DNA of 64,000 nt from Pseudomonas sp. FP2309 (GCF_030687575.1 NZ_CP117439.1:4913501-4977500), one strand, 5' to 3'. Counted from the stretch's first letter, positions 52,254-61,249 are shown. The notes: a model not told the origin generated them from the sequence alone. A program made the numbers and translations.

Positions 52254-52916
52254 TCAGGATTTCAGGTAGCCGTTAGCGGCCAAAAAACTTTCAGTGATGT
52301 TACCGGCGGCGGGCTCTGCGGCCTTATCGCCCAGCAACAGGCGCTCCAGGTAACGGGCAAGCAAGTCGACTTCCAGGTTCACCCGACGACCCGGCTGGTA
52401 CGAGGCCATGATGGTTTCGCTCAGGGTGTGGGGAATGATGGTCAGTTCAAATTCTGCGCCATTGACGGCGTTCACGGTCAGGCTGGTGCCATCGACGGTG
52501 ATCGAGCCTTTGTGGGCGATGTACTTGGCCAGCGCTTTGGGCGCGCGAATGCGGAACTCCACGGCGCGCGCATTTTCGCTGCGCGAGATCACTTCGCCGA
52601 CGCCGTCGACGTGGCCGCTGACCAGGTGACCGCCCAGGCGGGTGGTGGGGGTCAGGGCTTTTTCCAGGTTGACCGGGCTGCCGGCCTTGAGGTCGCTCAT
52701 CGCGGTGCAGTCCAGGGTTTCCCGGCTCACATCGGCGGCAAAACCGTTGCCTGCCAACTCGACGACGGTCAGGCACACGCCGCTGACGGCGATGCTGTCA
52801 CCGAGCTTGACGTCGCCGAGGTCCAGCTTGCCGGTTTCAACCAGCAGGCGCACGTCGCCACCTTTTGGGGTCATGGCGCGGATGCTGCCGATGGATTCGA
52901 TGATGCCGGTGAACAT
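52254..52916 (-). CDS. ribC: Riboflavin synthase alpha chain
   Basis: This 220-residue trimeric enzyme dismutates two lumazines to give riboflavin. It shows the two internally repeated lumazine-binding barrels, starting MFTGIIESIG and GGHLVSGHVDGVGEV respectively, with SIAVSGVCLTVV and SITVDGTSLTVNAV as the matching strands. It lies 15 bases before ribBA. This gene is named ribE or ribC depending on convention. Confidence 0.95.
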   Translation of the reverse strand: MFTGIIESIGSIRAMTPKGGDVRLLVETGKLDLGDVKLGDSIAVSGVCLTVVELAGNGFAADVSRETLDCTAMSDLKAGSPVNLEKALTPTTRLGGHLVSGHVDGVGEVISRSENARAVEFRIRAPKALAKYIAHKGSITVDGTSLTVNAVNGAEFELTIIPHTLSETIMASYQPGRRVNLEVDLLARYLERLLLGDKAAEPAAGNITESFLAANGYLKS

Positions 52917-52963
52917 GGGCTTCTCCTGGAGAACGGTACGGGCGCTTGAGCGCCCGGTCAGAA

Positions 52964-54100
52964 TTATACGCTCGCTGCTGGCACAGGGATGGCAGTGACT
53001 CGCCAGTCATCGCCTACAGCACGCATGTCAGTGATCTTGAGTTGGGGGGCATCGGCCAGTTTCTCAAGCGGCCAGTCCAGCAAAGGCCGGGCGGCGGAGC
53101 CGAGGAACTTGCCGGCGACGAATATCACGTATTCGTCGACCAGCCCTTGCTGGGCAAATGCCCCCGCCAGGCTTGGACCGGCCTCCACCAATACCTCGTT
53201 AACGCCACGGGCGGCCAGCGCCACCAGCGCCGAACGCAGGTCGACCTGGCCTTCCACACCCGGCACCACCAGGCATTCAGGGCCGCGCGGGAACTGGTTT
53301 TCCGGCGTGACGCAGGTGATGACCAGCGCCGGGCCGGCCTTGAAAAACGGGGCGTTGAGCGGCACCCGCAGGCGGCCGTCGATCAGCACCCGCAACGGCG
53401 GGCGCGACATGGCCAGGGCTGTGGTGGCTTCATCCAGGCCCAATTCGGCGGCGCGGACGGTCAGGCGCGCGCCATCGGCCAGGACCGTGTCGGCGCCGGT
53501 CAATACCACGCTGGCCTCGGCGCGCAGGCGCTGCACGGCGGCACGGGCGGCGGGGCCGGTGATCCACTGGCTTTCGCCGCTGGCCATCGCGGTGCGCCCG
53601 TCCAGGCTCATCGCCAGCTTGACCCGCACAAACGGCAGGCCCTGTTCCATGCGTTTGAGGAAACCCGGGTTCAATGCCCGCGCTTCACTTTCCAGCACGC
53701 CACTGCGCACCTCGATACCGGCCTGGGCCAAGCGCTGCATACCGCGCCCCGCCACTTCCGGGTTCGGGTCCTGCATGCCGGCCACGACGCGCGCCACGCC
53801 GGCACTCACCAGCGCATCGGCGCAGGGCGGTGTATGACCGTGATGGCTGCAGGGCTCGAGCGTCACGTACACCGTGGCGCCACGGGCCTTGTCACCGGCG
53901 GCGCGTAGCGCGTTGGGCTCGGCATGGGGTTCGCCGGTGCGTTCGTGCCAGCCTTCGCCGACAACCTGGCCGTCACGCACAATCACGCAGCCGACACGCG
54001 GGTTGGGGTGGGTGGTGTACACGCCCTTGCGCGCCAATTCGAGGGCGCGGGCCATGTAATGGGCATCGAGGACGGCCTGTTCAGCAGACGGTGGGGTCAT
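52964..54100 (-). CDS. ribD: Bifunctional riboflavin deaminase/reductase RibD
   Basis: This 378-residue enzyme deaminates and then reduces the pyrimidine intermediate. The N-terminal deaminase zinc site is HAEPNAL and [11 protein letters not shown]. The C-terminal reductase carries [18 protein letters not shown] and the WITG motif. Its start overlaps the nrdR stop by four bases. Confidence 0.95.
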   Translation of the reverse strand: MTPPSAEQAVLDAHYMARALELARKGVYTTHPNPRVGCVIVRDGQVVGEGWHERTGEPHAEPNALRAAGDKARGATVYVTLEPCSHHGHTPPCADALVSAGVARVVAGMQDPNPEVAGRGMQRLAQAGIEVRSGVLESEARALNPGFLKRMEQGLPFVRVKLAMSLDGRTAMASGESQWITGPAARAAVQRLRAEASVVLTGADTVLADGARLTVRAAELGLDEATTALAMSRPPLRVLIDGRLRVPLNAPFFKAGPALVITCVTPENQFPRGPECLVVPGVEGQVDLRSALVALAARGVNEVLVEAGPSLAGAFAQQGLVDEYVIFVAGKFLGSAARPLLDWPLEKLADAPQLKITDMRAVGDDWRVTAIPVPAASV

Positions 54101-54567
54101 TTTTTTACCGGCTCACGGGCCAGGCGGTCGATCTCTTCGCGGAACTCGTTGAGGTCCTGGAAGCGTCGATACACCGAAGCGAAACGGATATAGGCGACTT
54201 CGTCGAGCTTTTGCAGCTCGCCCATCACCAGTTCTCCAACCACCAGGCTCTTGACCTCGCGCTCGCCGGTCGCCCGCAGCTTGTGCTTGATATGCGCCAG
54301 CGCCGCTTCCAGGCGCTCGACACTCACCGGGCGTTTTTCCAGGGCGCGCTGCATACCGGCGCGCAGTTTTTCTTCGTCGAAGGGCTGGCGGCTGCCGTCG
54401 GACTTGATCAGACGCGGCAATACCAGTTCGGCGGTTTCGAAGGTGGTGAAACGTTCACCGCAGCCAGAGGCCAGGCATTCGCGCCGGCGACGCACTTGAT
54501 CGCCCTCGGCGACCAGACGCGAGTCAATGACCTTGGTGTCGTTGGCACCGCAGAAGGGACAGTGCAT
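54097..54567 (-). CDS. nrdR: Transcriptional repressor NrdR
   Basis: NrdR senses dNTP/ATP levels through an ATP-cone domain and represses ribonucleotide reductase genes. The zinc ribbon begins [17 protein letters not shown]. The second knuckle reads [12 protein letters not shown], so its Cys residues (C31 and C36) are four residues apart instead of the usual two; two residues, Ser-Gly, are extra compared with E. coli. The ATP cone ([19 protein letters not shown], in part) is normal. The length is 156 residues. It heads the riboflavin operon. Confidence 0.95.
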   Translation of the reverse strand: MHCPFCGANDTKVIDSRLVAEGDQVRRRRECLASGCGERFTTFETAELVLPRLIKSDGSRQPFDEEKLRAGMQRALEKRPVSVERLEAALAHIKHKLRATGEREVKSLVVGELVMGELQKLDEVAYIRFASVYRRFQDLNEFREEIDRLAREPVKK

Positions 54568-54706
54568 GGTGGCAGGCAACAAAAAAAGGGAGGGCCATGG
54601 TAGCGCATCCCCGTGGCAAGACAAGCCATAGCCTTTGCGGTATACAGGCGGGCTATTATGTTTCTAATCTTTCACGTCACGGATTTTGCCCTTTCTGGAG
54701 CCGTAC

Positions 54707-55162
54707 ATGCAGTTACGACCCTTTGTTTTACTCGCGTTGTTCAGTGTCCTGGTCGCCTGCAGCAGCGAAGCCCCCAAGCCGTCAACGCCTCAACCGCTGC
54801 CTGCGCAAGAGAAAAAAGTGCCCGGTATCGAAGACCTCGGCCCTCTGCCCGCCTACCAGCGTGAAATCAACGGCAGCCTGACCAATGTGCCCGCCGGTGC
54901 CGAAGTCGAGATGGCCTTGCTGGTGATCGACGACCGTTCGCGCCCTCAACAACTGCTCGCCAGCAGCGTGCTCACCGGTAACGGCAAGCCCCTGGCCTTC
55001 CGCCTGCGCTTCAACCCGGACGCCTTCCCGGCCGGCGCGCGCGTTGAAGTGCGTGGCCGCGCGAGCCAGTCTGGCCAGTTGATCCTGCACCTGCCCGCCG
55101 TGCGCATCACCCAGGCGATCACCCAGACCACCGGCCCCCTGGAGCTTGTCAAAGCCCCATGA
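54707..55162 (+). CDS. YbaY-like lipoprotein
   Basis: This 151-residue lipoprotein has the signal MQLRPFVLLALFSVLVAC and then a Pro-rich linker. The C-terminal beta-sandwich of the YbaY (type III secretion-like pilotin superfamily) kind follows: LTNVPAGAEVEMALLVIDD and VEVRGRASQSGQLI. GGAG precedes the ATG at 54707. Function is unknown. It overlaps the downstream methyltransferase gene by four bases. Confidence 0.82.
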   Translation: MQLRPFVLLALFSVLVACSSEAPKPSTPQPLPAQEKKVPGIEDLGPLPAYQREINGSLTNVPAGAEVEMALLVIDDRSRPQQLLASSVLTGNGKPLAFRLRFNPDAFPAGARVEVRGRASQSGQLILHLPAVRITQAITQTTGPLELVKAP

Positions 55163-55821
55163 CGCCACCGTTGGACTTGCAGCGCGCCCTGAGCGAACTG
55201 ATCGGCGACGCGCACTTGGTGCCCAGCCCGCTGCCGGGCACTGAGCTGTCTTTGTGGCTGCTGGATGCGGACAACATGGACCGTGCGTTCAGCCAGGAAG
55301 AAACCCGGCGCATCCTGCATGAACCGCCCTACTGGAGCTTTTGCTGGGCCAGCGGCCTGGCGCTGGCGCGTTACCTGGCGGCCAACCCCGAATGGGTCGC
55401 CGGCAAGCGCGTGCTGGACTTTGGCACCGGCTCCGGTGTTGCCGCGATTGCCGCGGTTAAAGCCGGCGCGCTGGAAGTGGTGGCCTGCGATCTGGACCCG
55501 TTGGCTCTGGCGGCGTGCCGCGCGAATGCCGAACTCAATAACGTGGCGCTGGCGTATTCGGCGGACTTCTTTGGCGAAGCCGACCGCTTCGACCTGATCC
55601 TGGTGGCCGATGTGCTGTACGACCGCGCCAACCTGCCACTGCTGGACCAGTTCCTCAGCCGAGGCCGTGAAGCACTGGTAGCCGACTCACGGGTGCGCGA
55701 CTTTCAACACCCGGCCTATCAGCGCCTGGAGATCCTGGACGCCCTGACGTTGCCGGACCTGGCCGAGCCCTGGGAGTTTCGCAAGGTGAGCCTGTACCAT
55801 TCGCGGCGCCAGCCCTTATAG
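55159..55821 (+). CDS. Class I SAM-dependent methyltransferase, ETFB-KMT/PrmA-like
   Basis: This 220-residue Rossmann methyltransferase has the SAM-binding motif VLDFGTGSGVAAIAAVKAGA and an acidic motif VACDLDPLALAACRANAE, with LILVADVLYDRANLPLL as the post-motif. PYWSFCWASGLALARYL is typical of the ETFB lysine methyltransferase/METTL20 type. A protein lysine substrate is likely but not identified. Confidence 0.82.
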   Translation: MTPPLDLQRALSELIGDAHLVPSPLPGTELSLWLLDADNMDRAFSQEETRRILHEPPYWSFCWASGLALARYLAANPEWVAGKRVLDFGTGSGVAAIAAVKAGALEVVACDLDPLALAACRANAELNNVALAYSADFFGEADRFDLILVADVLYDRANLPLLDQFLSRGREALVADSRVRDFQHPAYQRLEILDALTLPDLAEPWEFRKVSLYHSRRQPL

Positions 55822-55853
55822 TTGCCCCATTCCCGCTTTATTCGAGACGCCCC

Positions 55854-56726
55854 ATGAGTGAGCCCACGCCGTATATCTTCGACGTCACCACCGCCAATTT
55901 CGACCAGGCCGTGATCCAGAACTCTTTCGAAAAGCCCGTCCTGGTGGATTTCTGGGCCGAGTGGTGCGCGCCGTGCAAGGCGTTGATGCCGATGCTCGCG
56001 CAGATTGCCGAGAGTTATCAGGGCGAGTTGCTGTTGGCCAAGGTCGATTGCGAGGCCGAGCAGGACATCGTTGCGCGTTTTGGCATCCAAAGCCTGCCGA
56101 CCGTGGTGCTGTTCAAGGATGGCCAGCCGGTGGACGGGTTCGCCGGGGCACAGCCGGAGTCGGCGGTGCGTGCGCTGCTCGCGCCACATGTGCAAATGCC
56201 GGCACCGAAAGCGGCTGATCCCTTGGTGCAGGCTCAGGCGTTGTTCGCCGAAGGCCGCATCAGTGACGCCGAAGCCCTGTTGGTTACGCTGCTGGGCGAG
56301 GACAACACCAACGCCGCCGCGCTGATTCTGTACGCGCGTTGCCTGGCTGAACGCGGTGAGCTGGGTGAAGCCCAGGCCGTGCTCGATGCGGTGAAGAGCG
56401 ATGAGCATAAAGCCGCGCTCGCCGGGGCCAAGGCGCAGATCACCTTTCTGCGCCAGGCCGCCGACCTGCCGGACGCCGCCGAGCTGAAAAGCCGCCTGGC
56501 GCAAAACCCGCAGGATGATGAGGCTGCCTACCAACTGGCCATTCAACAACTGGCGCGCCAGCAGTACGACGCAGCACTGGAAGGCCTGCTCAAGTTGTTT
56601 ATCCGCAACCGCAGCTACAGCGAAGGCTTGCCGCACAAGACCTTGCTGCAGGTATTCGAGCTGCTGGGCAACGATCACCCGTTGGTCACCGTGTACCGCC
56701 GCAAGTTGTTTGCCGCGCTGTACTAA
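55854..56726 (+). CDS. cnoX: Thioredoxin-domain co-chaperone CnoX/YbbN
   Basis: This 290-residue protein has an N-terminal thioredoxin fold with an intact redox motif WCAPCK (Cys38, Cys41) and a C-terminal TPR-like helical region from about residue 125. In E. coli the orthologue CnoX is a holdase that works with GroEL and lacks the redox pair; Pseudomonas-type members keep it and may reduce client disulfides. Its stop overlaps the convergent gene by four bases. Confidence 0.92.
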   Translation: MSEPTPYIFDVTTANFDQAVIQNSFEKPVLVDFWAEWCAPCKALMPMLAQIAESYQGELLLAKVDCEAEQDIVARFGIQSLPTVVLFKDGQPVDGFAGAQPESAVRALLAPHVQMPAPKAADPLVQAQALFAEGRISDAEALLVTLLGEDNTNAAALILYARCLAERGELGEAQAVLDAVKSDEHKAALAGAKAQITFLRQAADLPDAAELKSRLAQNPQDDEAAYQLAIQQLARQQYDAALEGLLKLFIRNRSYSEGLPHKTLLQVFELLGNDHPLVTVYRRKLFAALY

Positions 56727-57070
56727 TCGCTGATCCAGCTGTACAGCGGCGTATCCCCGCCGCTGGCCACGTTGACCTTGGGGCTATGGCGCAAGCGCAC
56801 CAACAGGCGCTTGGCCGCCGAGGCGTCGCCCGCCAAACCTTCCAGTTGATCGAGCAGTTCCAGTCCGCTGAGCTGCCCGGCATTGCGCAACAGGTCCTGG
56901 GCGCTCTGCCACAGGTCATCACGCTGCTTGACCGGGGCAACCGCCGCGGCAGGCGCGTCCGCCATGGGCGCGGGCTGTAGCTGCGAGCCCAGCCGGGCCC
57001 AATCGCCGTCATCCAGCTCCAGCGTCAAGTCCACCGGCAGGTCGCCGATGGTTCCACGAATTCGCAACAT
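56723..57070 (-). CDS. Conserved hypothetical protein
   Basis: This 115-residue protein starts MLRIRGTIGDLPVDLTLELDD, followed by an Ala/Pro linker and a helical C-terminus ending DTPLYSWISD. I do not recognise a family. There is no signal peptide or membrane segment. It is convergent with cnoX and divergent from the ZrgA operon. The ATG at 57070 is preferred to one at 57142, which would cover part of the divergent promoter. Confidence 0.65.
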   Translation of the reverse strand: MLRIRGTIGDLPVDLTLELDDGDWARLGSQLQPAPMADAPAAAVAPVKQRDDLWQSAQDLLRNAGQLSGLELLDQLEGLAGDASAAKRLLVRLRHSPKVNVASGGDTPLYSWISD

Positions 57071-57156
57071 CGTCCTTACTCCTGCACTTTTTCTGACGGG
57101 CATGCTCCCATGCGGCTTGCGCAACGCCAAGCGGACGGTCAAACTCTGCGCACTAT

Positions 57157-57176
57157 TGTTATAAGATCACATAACA
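57157..57176 (+). promoter_or_regulatory. Zur-like dyad before the ZrgA operon
   Basis: TGTTAT-N8-ATAACA lies 27 bases before the ZrgA ATG. The half-sites match those of the Zur zinc-repressor box (GTTATA-N-TATAAC), but the spacer is longer than the usual one base. The orthologous P. aeruginosa operon is reported as zinc-responsive, which supports but does not prove Zur control. Confidence 0.45.
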
Positions 57177-57202
57177 TAACTTTCATGTTCCGGAGCCTTC
57201 CC

Positions 57203-57814
57203 ATGCGTCGTCTGTTGCTCGCCTTGCCGTTTGCCCTGCTGCCACTGGCCATTGCCCATGCGGCGGACGAACATGACCACGATCATGACCATGAGCACGG
57301 CAGCCTCGGTGCCCACGAACACGGGGTCGGCCGTCTCAACGCGGTGCTCGACGGCCAGGCCCTGGAGCTTGAGCTGGACAGCCCGGCGATGAATCTGGTG
57401 GGCTTCGAACACGCGGCCACCAGCGCTGCCGACAAGGCCAAGGTCGCTGCCACGCGCAAACTGCTGGAGAACCCTGCGGCGCTGTTCAATCTGCCCAAGG
57501 CTGCCGGCTGCGTGGTCAGCACCCAGGAACTCAACAGCCCGTTGTTCGGTGACAAACCCGAAGCCGATCACGACGAAGATGATGATCACGACCACGACGC
57601 CAAAGACGGCGCCCACGAGCATCATCACGATCACAGCGAAATCCACGCCCACTACCAATTCACCTGCGCCACGCCGACAGCCCTGAGCAACCTGGACCTG
57701 AGCCAAGTGTTCAAGACCTTCCCCGCCACCCAGAAAATTCAGGTACAACTGATCGGCCCAAGCGGCCAGCAAGGCGTTGACGCGACGGCCACCGCAGCCA
57801 CCCTGAAGTTCTGA
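57203..57814 (+). CDS. zrgA: ZrgA-like zinc uptake protein (DUF2796)
   Basis: This 203-residue periplasmic protein has a signal peptide (MRRLLLALPFALLPLAIAHA) and two His-rich clusters, EHDHDHDHEHG near the N-terminus and a longer Asp/His run (DHDEDDDHDHD and HEHHHDH) near the centre. DUF2796 family features are GAHEHGVGRLNAVLDG and LELELDSPAMNLVGFEH. It probably binds zinc and passes it to the ABC system encoded directly downstream. The ATG at 57203 gives a clean signal peptide; one at 57185 is also possible. Confidence 0.85.
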   Translation: MRRLLLALPFALLPLAIAHAADEHDHDHDHEHGSLGAHEHGVGRLNAVLDGQALELELDSPAMNLVGFEHAATSAADKAKVAATRKLLENPAALFNLPKAAGCVVSTQELNSPLFGDKPEADHDEDDDHDHDAKDGAHEHHHDHSEIHAHYQFTCATPTALSNLDLSQVFKTFPATQKIQVQLIGPSGQQGVDATATAATLKF

Positions 57815-57820
57815 GTACCC

Positions 57821-58531
57821 ATGACCCACGCATTGATCGAACTGGCTGACCTGGGCTTTAACTGGCCCGGTCACCCCCAGTTGCTGGACATCCCCGCGTT
57901 CCGCCTGGAAGCGGGGCAAACCCTGTTTCTGAAGGGCCCCAGCGGCAGCGGCAAGACCACGCTGCTGGGGCTGCTTGGCGGTGTGCAGAAGCCGAGCCGG
58001 GGCAGCATTCGCCTGCTCGGGCAGGAGCTGACCGAACTCTCGGCCGGCGCCCGCGACCGCTTTCGCGTCGACCACACCGGCTATATTTTCCAGCAGTTCA
58101 ACCTGCTGCCCTTTCTGTCGGTGCGCGAAAACGTCGAGTTGCCTTGCCACTTTTCCAAACTGCGTGCACAACGTGCCAGGCAGCGTCACGGCAGTGTCCA
58201 CCAGGCCGCCGCAGCCTTGCTCGCACACCTGGGGTTAAAAGACACAGGCCTGCTGGAACGCCGCGCCGACTCGCTGTCCATCGGCCAGCAACAGCGCGTG
58301 GCCGCTGCCCGTGCGTTGATTGGCCAACCGGAACTGGTGATCGCCGACGAACCCACCTCGGCCCTGGACTACGACGCCCGCGAAGCCTTCCTTCAGCTGC
58401 TGTTCGCTGAATGCCGCGACGCCGGCGCCAGCCTGTTGTTTGTCAGCCACGACCAGAGCCTCGCGCCGCTGTTCGACCGCAACCTGTCGCTGGCCGAACT
58501 CAATCGCGCCGCAACGCCCGCAGAGGTTTGA
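57821..58531 (+). CDS. ABC transporter ATP-binding protein (LolD/MacB type)
   Basis: This 236-residue ATPase has Walker A GPSGSGKTT, Walker B LVIADEPTSALD, and a variant signature LSIGQQQR in place of LSGGQ. Its Q-loop is FQQFNLLPFLSVRENVELP. The group resembles LolD and MacB rather than importers. It follows zrgA by six bases and precedes an FtsX-type permease, so the pair would form a mechanotransmission or extraction complex at the inner membrane. Confidence 0.88.
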   Translation: MTHALIELADLGFNWPGHPQLLDIPAFRLEAGQTLFLKGPSGSGKTTLLGLLGGVQKPSRGSIRLLGQELTELSAGARDRFRVDHTGYIFQQFNLLPFLSVRENVELPCHFSKLRAQRARQRHGSVHQAAAALLAHLGLKDTGLLERRADSLSIGQQQRVAAARALIGQPELVIADEPTSALDYDAREAFLQLLFAECRDAGASLLFVSHDQSLAPLFDRNLSLAELNRAATPAEV

Positions 58532-58532
58532 G

Positions 58533-59798
58533 ATGTATTTGTTTCGTCTAGCCATGGCCAGCCTGGCTAACCGCCGCTTTACCGCGATCCTCACCGCGTT
58601 CGCCATCGCCCTGTCGGTGTGCCTGCTGCTGGCGGTGGAACGGGTGCGCGTCGAAGCGCGCAACAGTTTTGCCAGCACCATCAGCGGCACCGACCTGATC
58701 GTCGGCGCGCGTTCCGGTTCGGTGAACCTGCTGCTTTACTCGGTGTTTCGTATCGGCAACGCCACCAACAACATCCGCTGGGACAGCTACGAGCACTTCG
58801 CCGCCAACCCCCAGGTGAAATGGGCGATCCCGATTTCCCTCGGTGATTCCCATCGCGGCTACCGGGTGATGGGCACCAACGAATCGTACTTCGAGCACTA
58901 CCAGTACGGGCGCAAGCAGCACCTGGAACTGGCCAGCGGCCGCGCGTTCGCCACCGACCCGTTCGAAGTGGTGCTCGGCGCCGAAGTGGCCGACGCCCTG
59001 CATTACAAGCTCGGCGACAAACTGGTACTGGCCCACGGCGTGGCGGTCGTCAGCCTGGTCAAGCACGATGACAAACCGTTCACCGTGGTCGGCATTCTCA
59101 AGCGCACCGGCACACCGGTGGACCGCACCCTGCATATCAGCCTCGGCGGTATGGAGGCGATTCATATCGACTGGCACAACGGCGTGCCGGCTCAGGGCAA
59201 AGGTCGGATCAGCGCCGACCAGGCGCGCAACATGGACCTGACCCCGCAGGCCATCACCGCCTTTATGCTCGGCCTGAACAACAAGATTTCCACCTTTGCC
59301 CTGCAGCGCGAGATCAATGAGTTTCGGGGCGAGCCGATGCTGGCGATCCTGCCCGGCGTGGCGCTGCAAGAGCTGTGGAGCATGATGGGCACTGCCGAAA
59401 AAGCGCTGTTCGTGATCTCACTGTTCGTGGTGCTGACCGGCCTGATCGGCATGCTCACGGCGATCCTTACCAGCCTCAACGAACGCCGCCGTGAAATGGC
59501 AATCCTGCGTTCGGTGGGTGCGCGCCCCTGGCACATCGCAACACTGTTGATCTTCGAAGCCTTCGTCCTCGCCGTGTCCGGCGTGATCGCGGGCGTGGGT
59601 TTGCTGTATGTGTGCATCGCCGCGTCGCGCGGGTACTTGCAGGCCAATTACGGCCTGGACCTGCCGATGTCCTGGCCGAGCGAATATGAATGGACGTTGC
59701 TCGCCGGTATCCTGGGCGCTGCGCTGTTGATGGGCGCCGTGCCCGCGTGGCGTGCTTATCGACAATCGTTGGCCGATGGCCTGTCCATACGTTTATGA
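58533..59798 (+). CDS. FtsX-type ABC permease (MacB/LolE-like)
   Basis: This 421-residue permease begins MYLFRLAMASLANRRFTAIL, with one N-terminal transmembrane helix, a large periplasmic domain (about residues 40-285) and three C-terminal helices with LTAILTSLNERRREMAILRSVGARPW, in part, the FtsX signature. It starts one base after the ATPase stop. Linked to zrgA and a DUF3299 protein, it may handle a metal-related envelope factor. Confidence 0.88.
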   Translation: MYLFRLAMASLANRRFTAILTAFAIALSVCLLLAVERVRVEARNSFASTISGTDLIVGARSGSVNLLLYSVFRIGNATNNIRWDSYEHFAANPQVKWAIPISLGDSHRGYRVMGTNESYFEHYQYGRKQHLELASGRAFATDPFEVVLGAEVADALHYKLGDKLVLAHGVAVVSLVKHDDKPFTVVGILKRTGTPVDRTLHISLGGMEAIHIDWHNGVPAQGKGRISADQARNMDLTPQAITAFMLGLNNKISTFALQREINEFRGEPMLAILPGVALQELWSMMGTAEKALFVISLFVVLTGLIGMLTAILTSLNERRREMAILRSVGARPWHIATLLIFEAFVLAVSGVIAGVGLLYVCIAASRGYLQANYGLDLPMSWPSEYEWTLLAGILGAALLMGAVPAWRAYRQSLADGLSIRL

Positions 59799-59809
59799 GG
59801 AAGGCTTCG

Positions 59810-60331
59810 ATGCGTCGTGCCCTGTTTGCGCTGTTGCTGTTGGTGGCCCTGCCTGTGTGGGCCGCCGCGCAGCCTAAAGAGTTGACCTGGTCGGAGCTGA
59901 TCCCGCCGGATGCGCCACCGGAAGTGCCCGACATGCGGCCGCTGCACGATATGTCGAAGATGGCCGATGCCTTGTCCGTCGAAGCGGCGCCCGCGGCCAA
60001 GCAATCGTTGCCGAATGCGCCCGTCGTGCAGCAGCTCGATGGCCGGCACATCCGCCTGCCGGGCTACATCGTGCCGCTGGAAGTCAGCGAAGAAGGCCGC
60101 ACCACTGAGTTTTTGCTGGTGCCGTATTTCGGCGCATGCATCCACGTGCCGCCACCGCCGTCGAACCAGATCGTGCATGTAAAAAGCGAGGTCGGGGTGA
60201 AGCTCGACGAGCTCTACCAGCCGTATTGGATCGAAGGGGCGATGCAGGTCAAACCGTCCACCAGCGAATTGGCCGACGCCGGTTACCAGATGGAGGCCGA
60301 GAAGATTTACATGTACGAACTGCCGGAATAA
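59810..60331 (+). CDS. DUF3299 periplasmic protein
   Basis: This 173-residue protein has the signal peptide MRRALFALLLLVALPVWAAA and a DUF3299 domain: LTWSELIPPD, RLPGYIVPLE, and FLLVPYFGACIHVPPPPSNQ with a conserved Cys and His that could bind metal. It starts 11 bases after the permease and completes the four-gene operon zrgA-ABC-permease-DUF3299. Function is unknown. Confidence 0.85.
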   Translation: MRRALFALLLLVALPVWAAAQPKELTWSELIPPDAPPEVPDMRPLHDMSKMADALSVEAAPAAKQSLPNAPVVQQLDGRHIRLPGYIVPLEVSEEGRTTEFLLVPYFGACIHVPPPPSNQIVHVKSEVGVKLDELYQPYWIEGAMQVKPSTSELADAGYQMEAEKIYMYELPE

Positions 60332-60348
60332 CGCTGATTGCCCTTTCA

Positions 60349-60362
60349 TTGAGCTGAGTCAA
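60349..60362. promoter_or_regulatory. Anr/FNR-box-like site upstream of ompW
   Basis: TTGAGCTGAGTCAA resembles TTGAT-N4-ATCAA with two mismatches, one in each half. It lies 63 bases before the ompW ATG. OprG, the P. aeruginosa orthologue, is reported to be controlled by Anr, which makes the site worth noting. Confidence 0.4.
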
Positions 60363-60425
60363 CGGACAGAACGGAACGATCTTTACCATTGGACGTACAA
60401 CTTTTAAACGTCCTCTGGAGCTCCC

Positions 60426-61124
60426 ATGAACAAGTCCCTGCTCGGCGCGTCCCTCTTCGCGCTCGCCCTCGTCGCCCCCGTTGCCCACGCTCACGAAGCG
60501 GGTGACATTCTGATTCGCGCCGGTGCAATCACCGTGAACCCGAAGGCCGACAGCAGCACCGTCAAAGTTGACCAGGGCCCACTGGCCGGCGCCAACCTGG
60601 GCGGCAAGGCGACCATGAGCAGCGACACCCAGTTGGGTTTGAACTTCGCTTACATGCTGACCAACCACGTCGGTATCGAACTGCTGGCGGCCACGCCGTT
60701 TGAGCATGATGTGAAGATCAAAGGCACCGCCCTCGGCGCCGCCAATGGCAAGCTCGGCACGCTGAAACACCTGCCGCCAACCTTGAGCGTCGTGTACTAC
60801 CCACTGGACAACAAGTCCGCGTTCCAACCGTACGTAGGCGCCGGTATCAACTACACCTGGATCTACGACGAACACGTCGGCAGCCGCGCCTCCGAAGCCG
60901 GTTTCAGCAACTTCAAGGCCGAGAACTCGTGGGGCTGGGCCGCGCAGATCGGCGCTGACTACATGATCAACGACAAGTGGATGATCAACGCCCAGGCGCG
61001 TTACATCGACATCAGCACCAAAGCCACCGTCGAAAACAACGCCGTGGCCCCCGGTACCCGCGCCAAGGTGAATGTGGACGTGGACCCAATGGTTTACATG
61101 GTGGGCATTGGCTACAAGTTCTAA
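60426..61124 (+). CDS. ompW: Outer-membrane protein OmpW/OprG
   Basis: This 232-residue eight-stranded barrel has a signal peptide (MNKSLLGASLFALALVAPVAHA). The OmpW signatures are GDILIRAGAITVNP, LGLNFAYMLTNHVGIELLAATPF, in part, and VDPMVYMVGIGYKF with terminal Phe. It forms a narrow channel for small hydrophobic molecules and is the likely orthologue of OprG. TCTGGAG stands before the ATG. A REPIN follows. Confidence 0.94.
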   Translation: MNKSLLGASLFALALVAPVAHAHEAGDILIRAGAITVNPKADSSTVKVDQGPLAGANLGGKATMSSDTQLGLNFAYMLTNHVGIELLAATPFEHDVKIKGTALGAANGKLGTLKHLPPTLSVVYYPLDNKSAFQPYVGAGINYTWIYDEHVGSRASEAGFSNFKAENSWGWAAQIGADYMINDKWMINAQARYIDISTKATVENNAVAPGTRAKVNVDVDPMVYMVGIGYKF

Positions 61125-61142
61125 GCAACACGGCCTGAACAA

Positions 61143-61236
61143 TGTGGGAGGGGGCTTGCCCTCGATGGCGGTGGATCAATCAATGATTCTGTTGATTGAC
61201 ACCCTGCTATCGGGGGCAAGCCCCCTCCTGCATTGG
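61143..61236. repeat. REPIN (paired inverted REP elements)
   Basis: GTGGGAGGGGGCTTGCCCTC at 61144-61163 and its near reverse complement GGGGGCAAGCCCCCTCC at 61212-61228 face each other across about 48 bases. This is the layout of the P. fluorescens REPIN family mobilised in trans by RAYT transposases. It sits between ompW and the convergent RmlD-like gene and may also end transcription. Confidence 0.85.
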
Positions 61237-61249
61237 TGTTGCGTTGGGT

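Noticed and set aside
50582..54567. FMN riboswitch in the riboflavin operon
   Set aside because: Gaps between the rib genes are at most about 90 bases and no RFN-like conserved boxes were seen.
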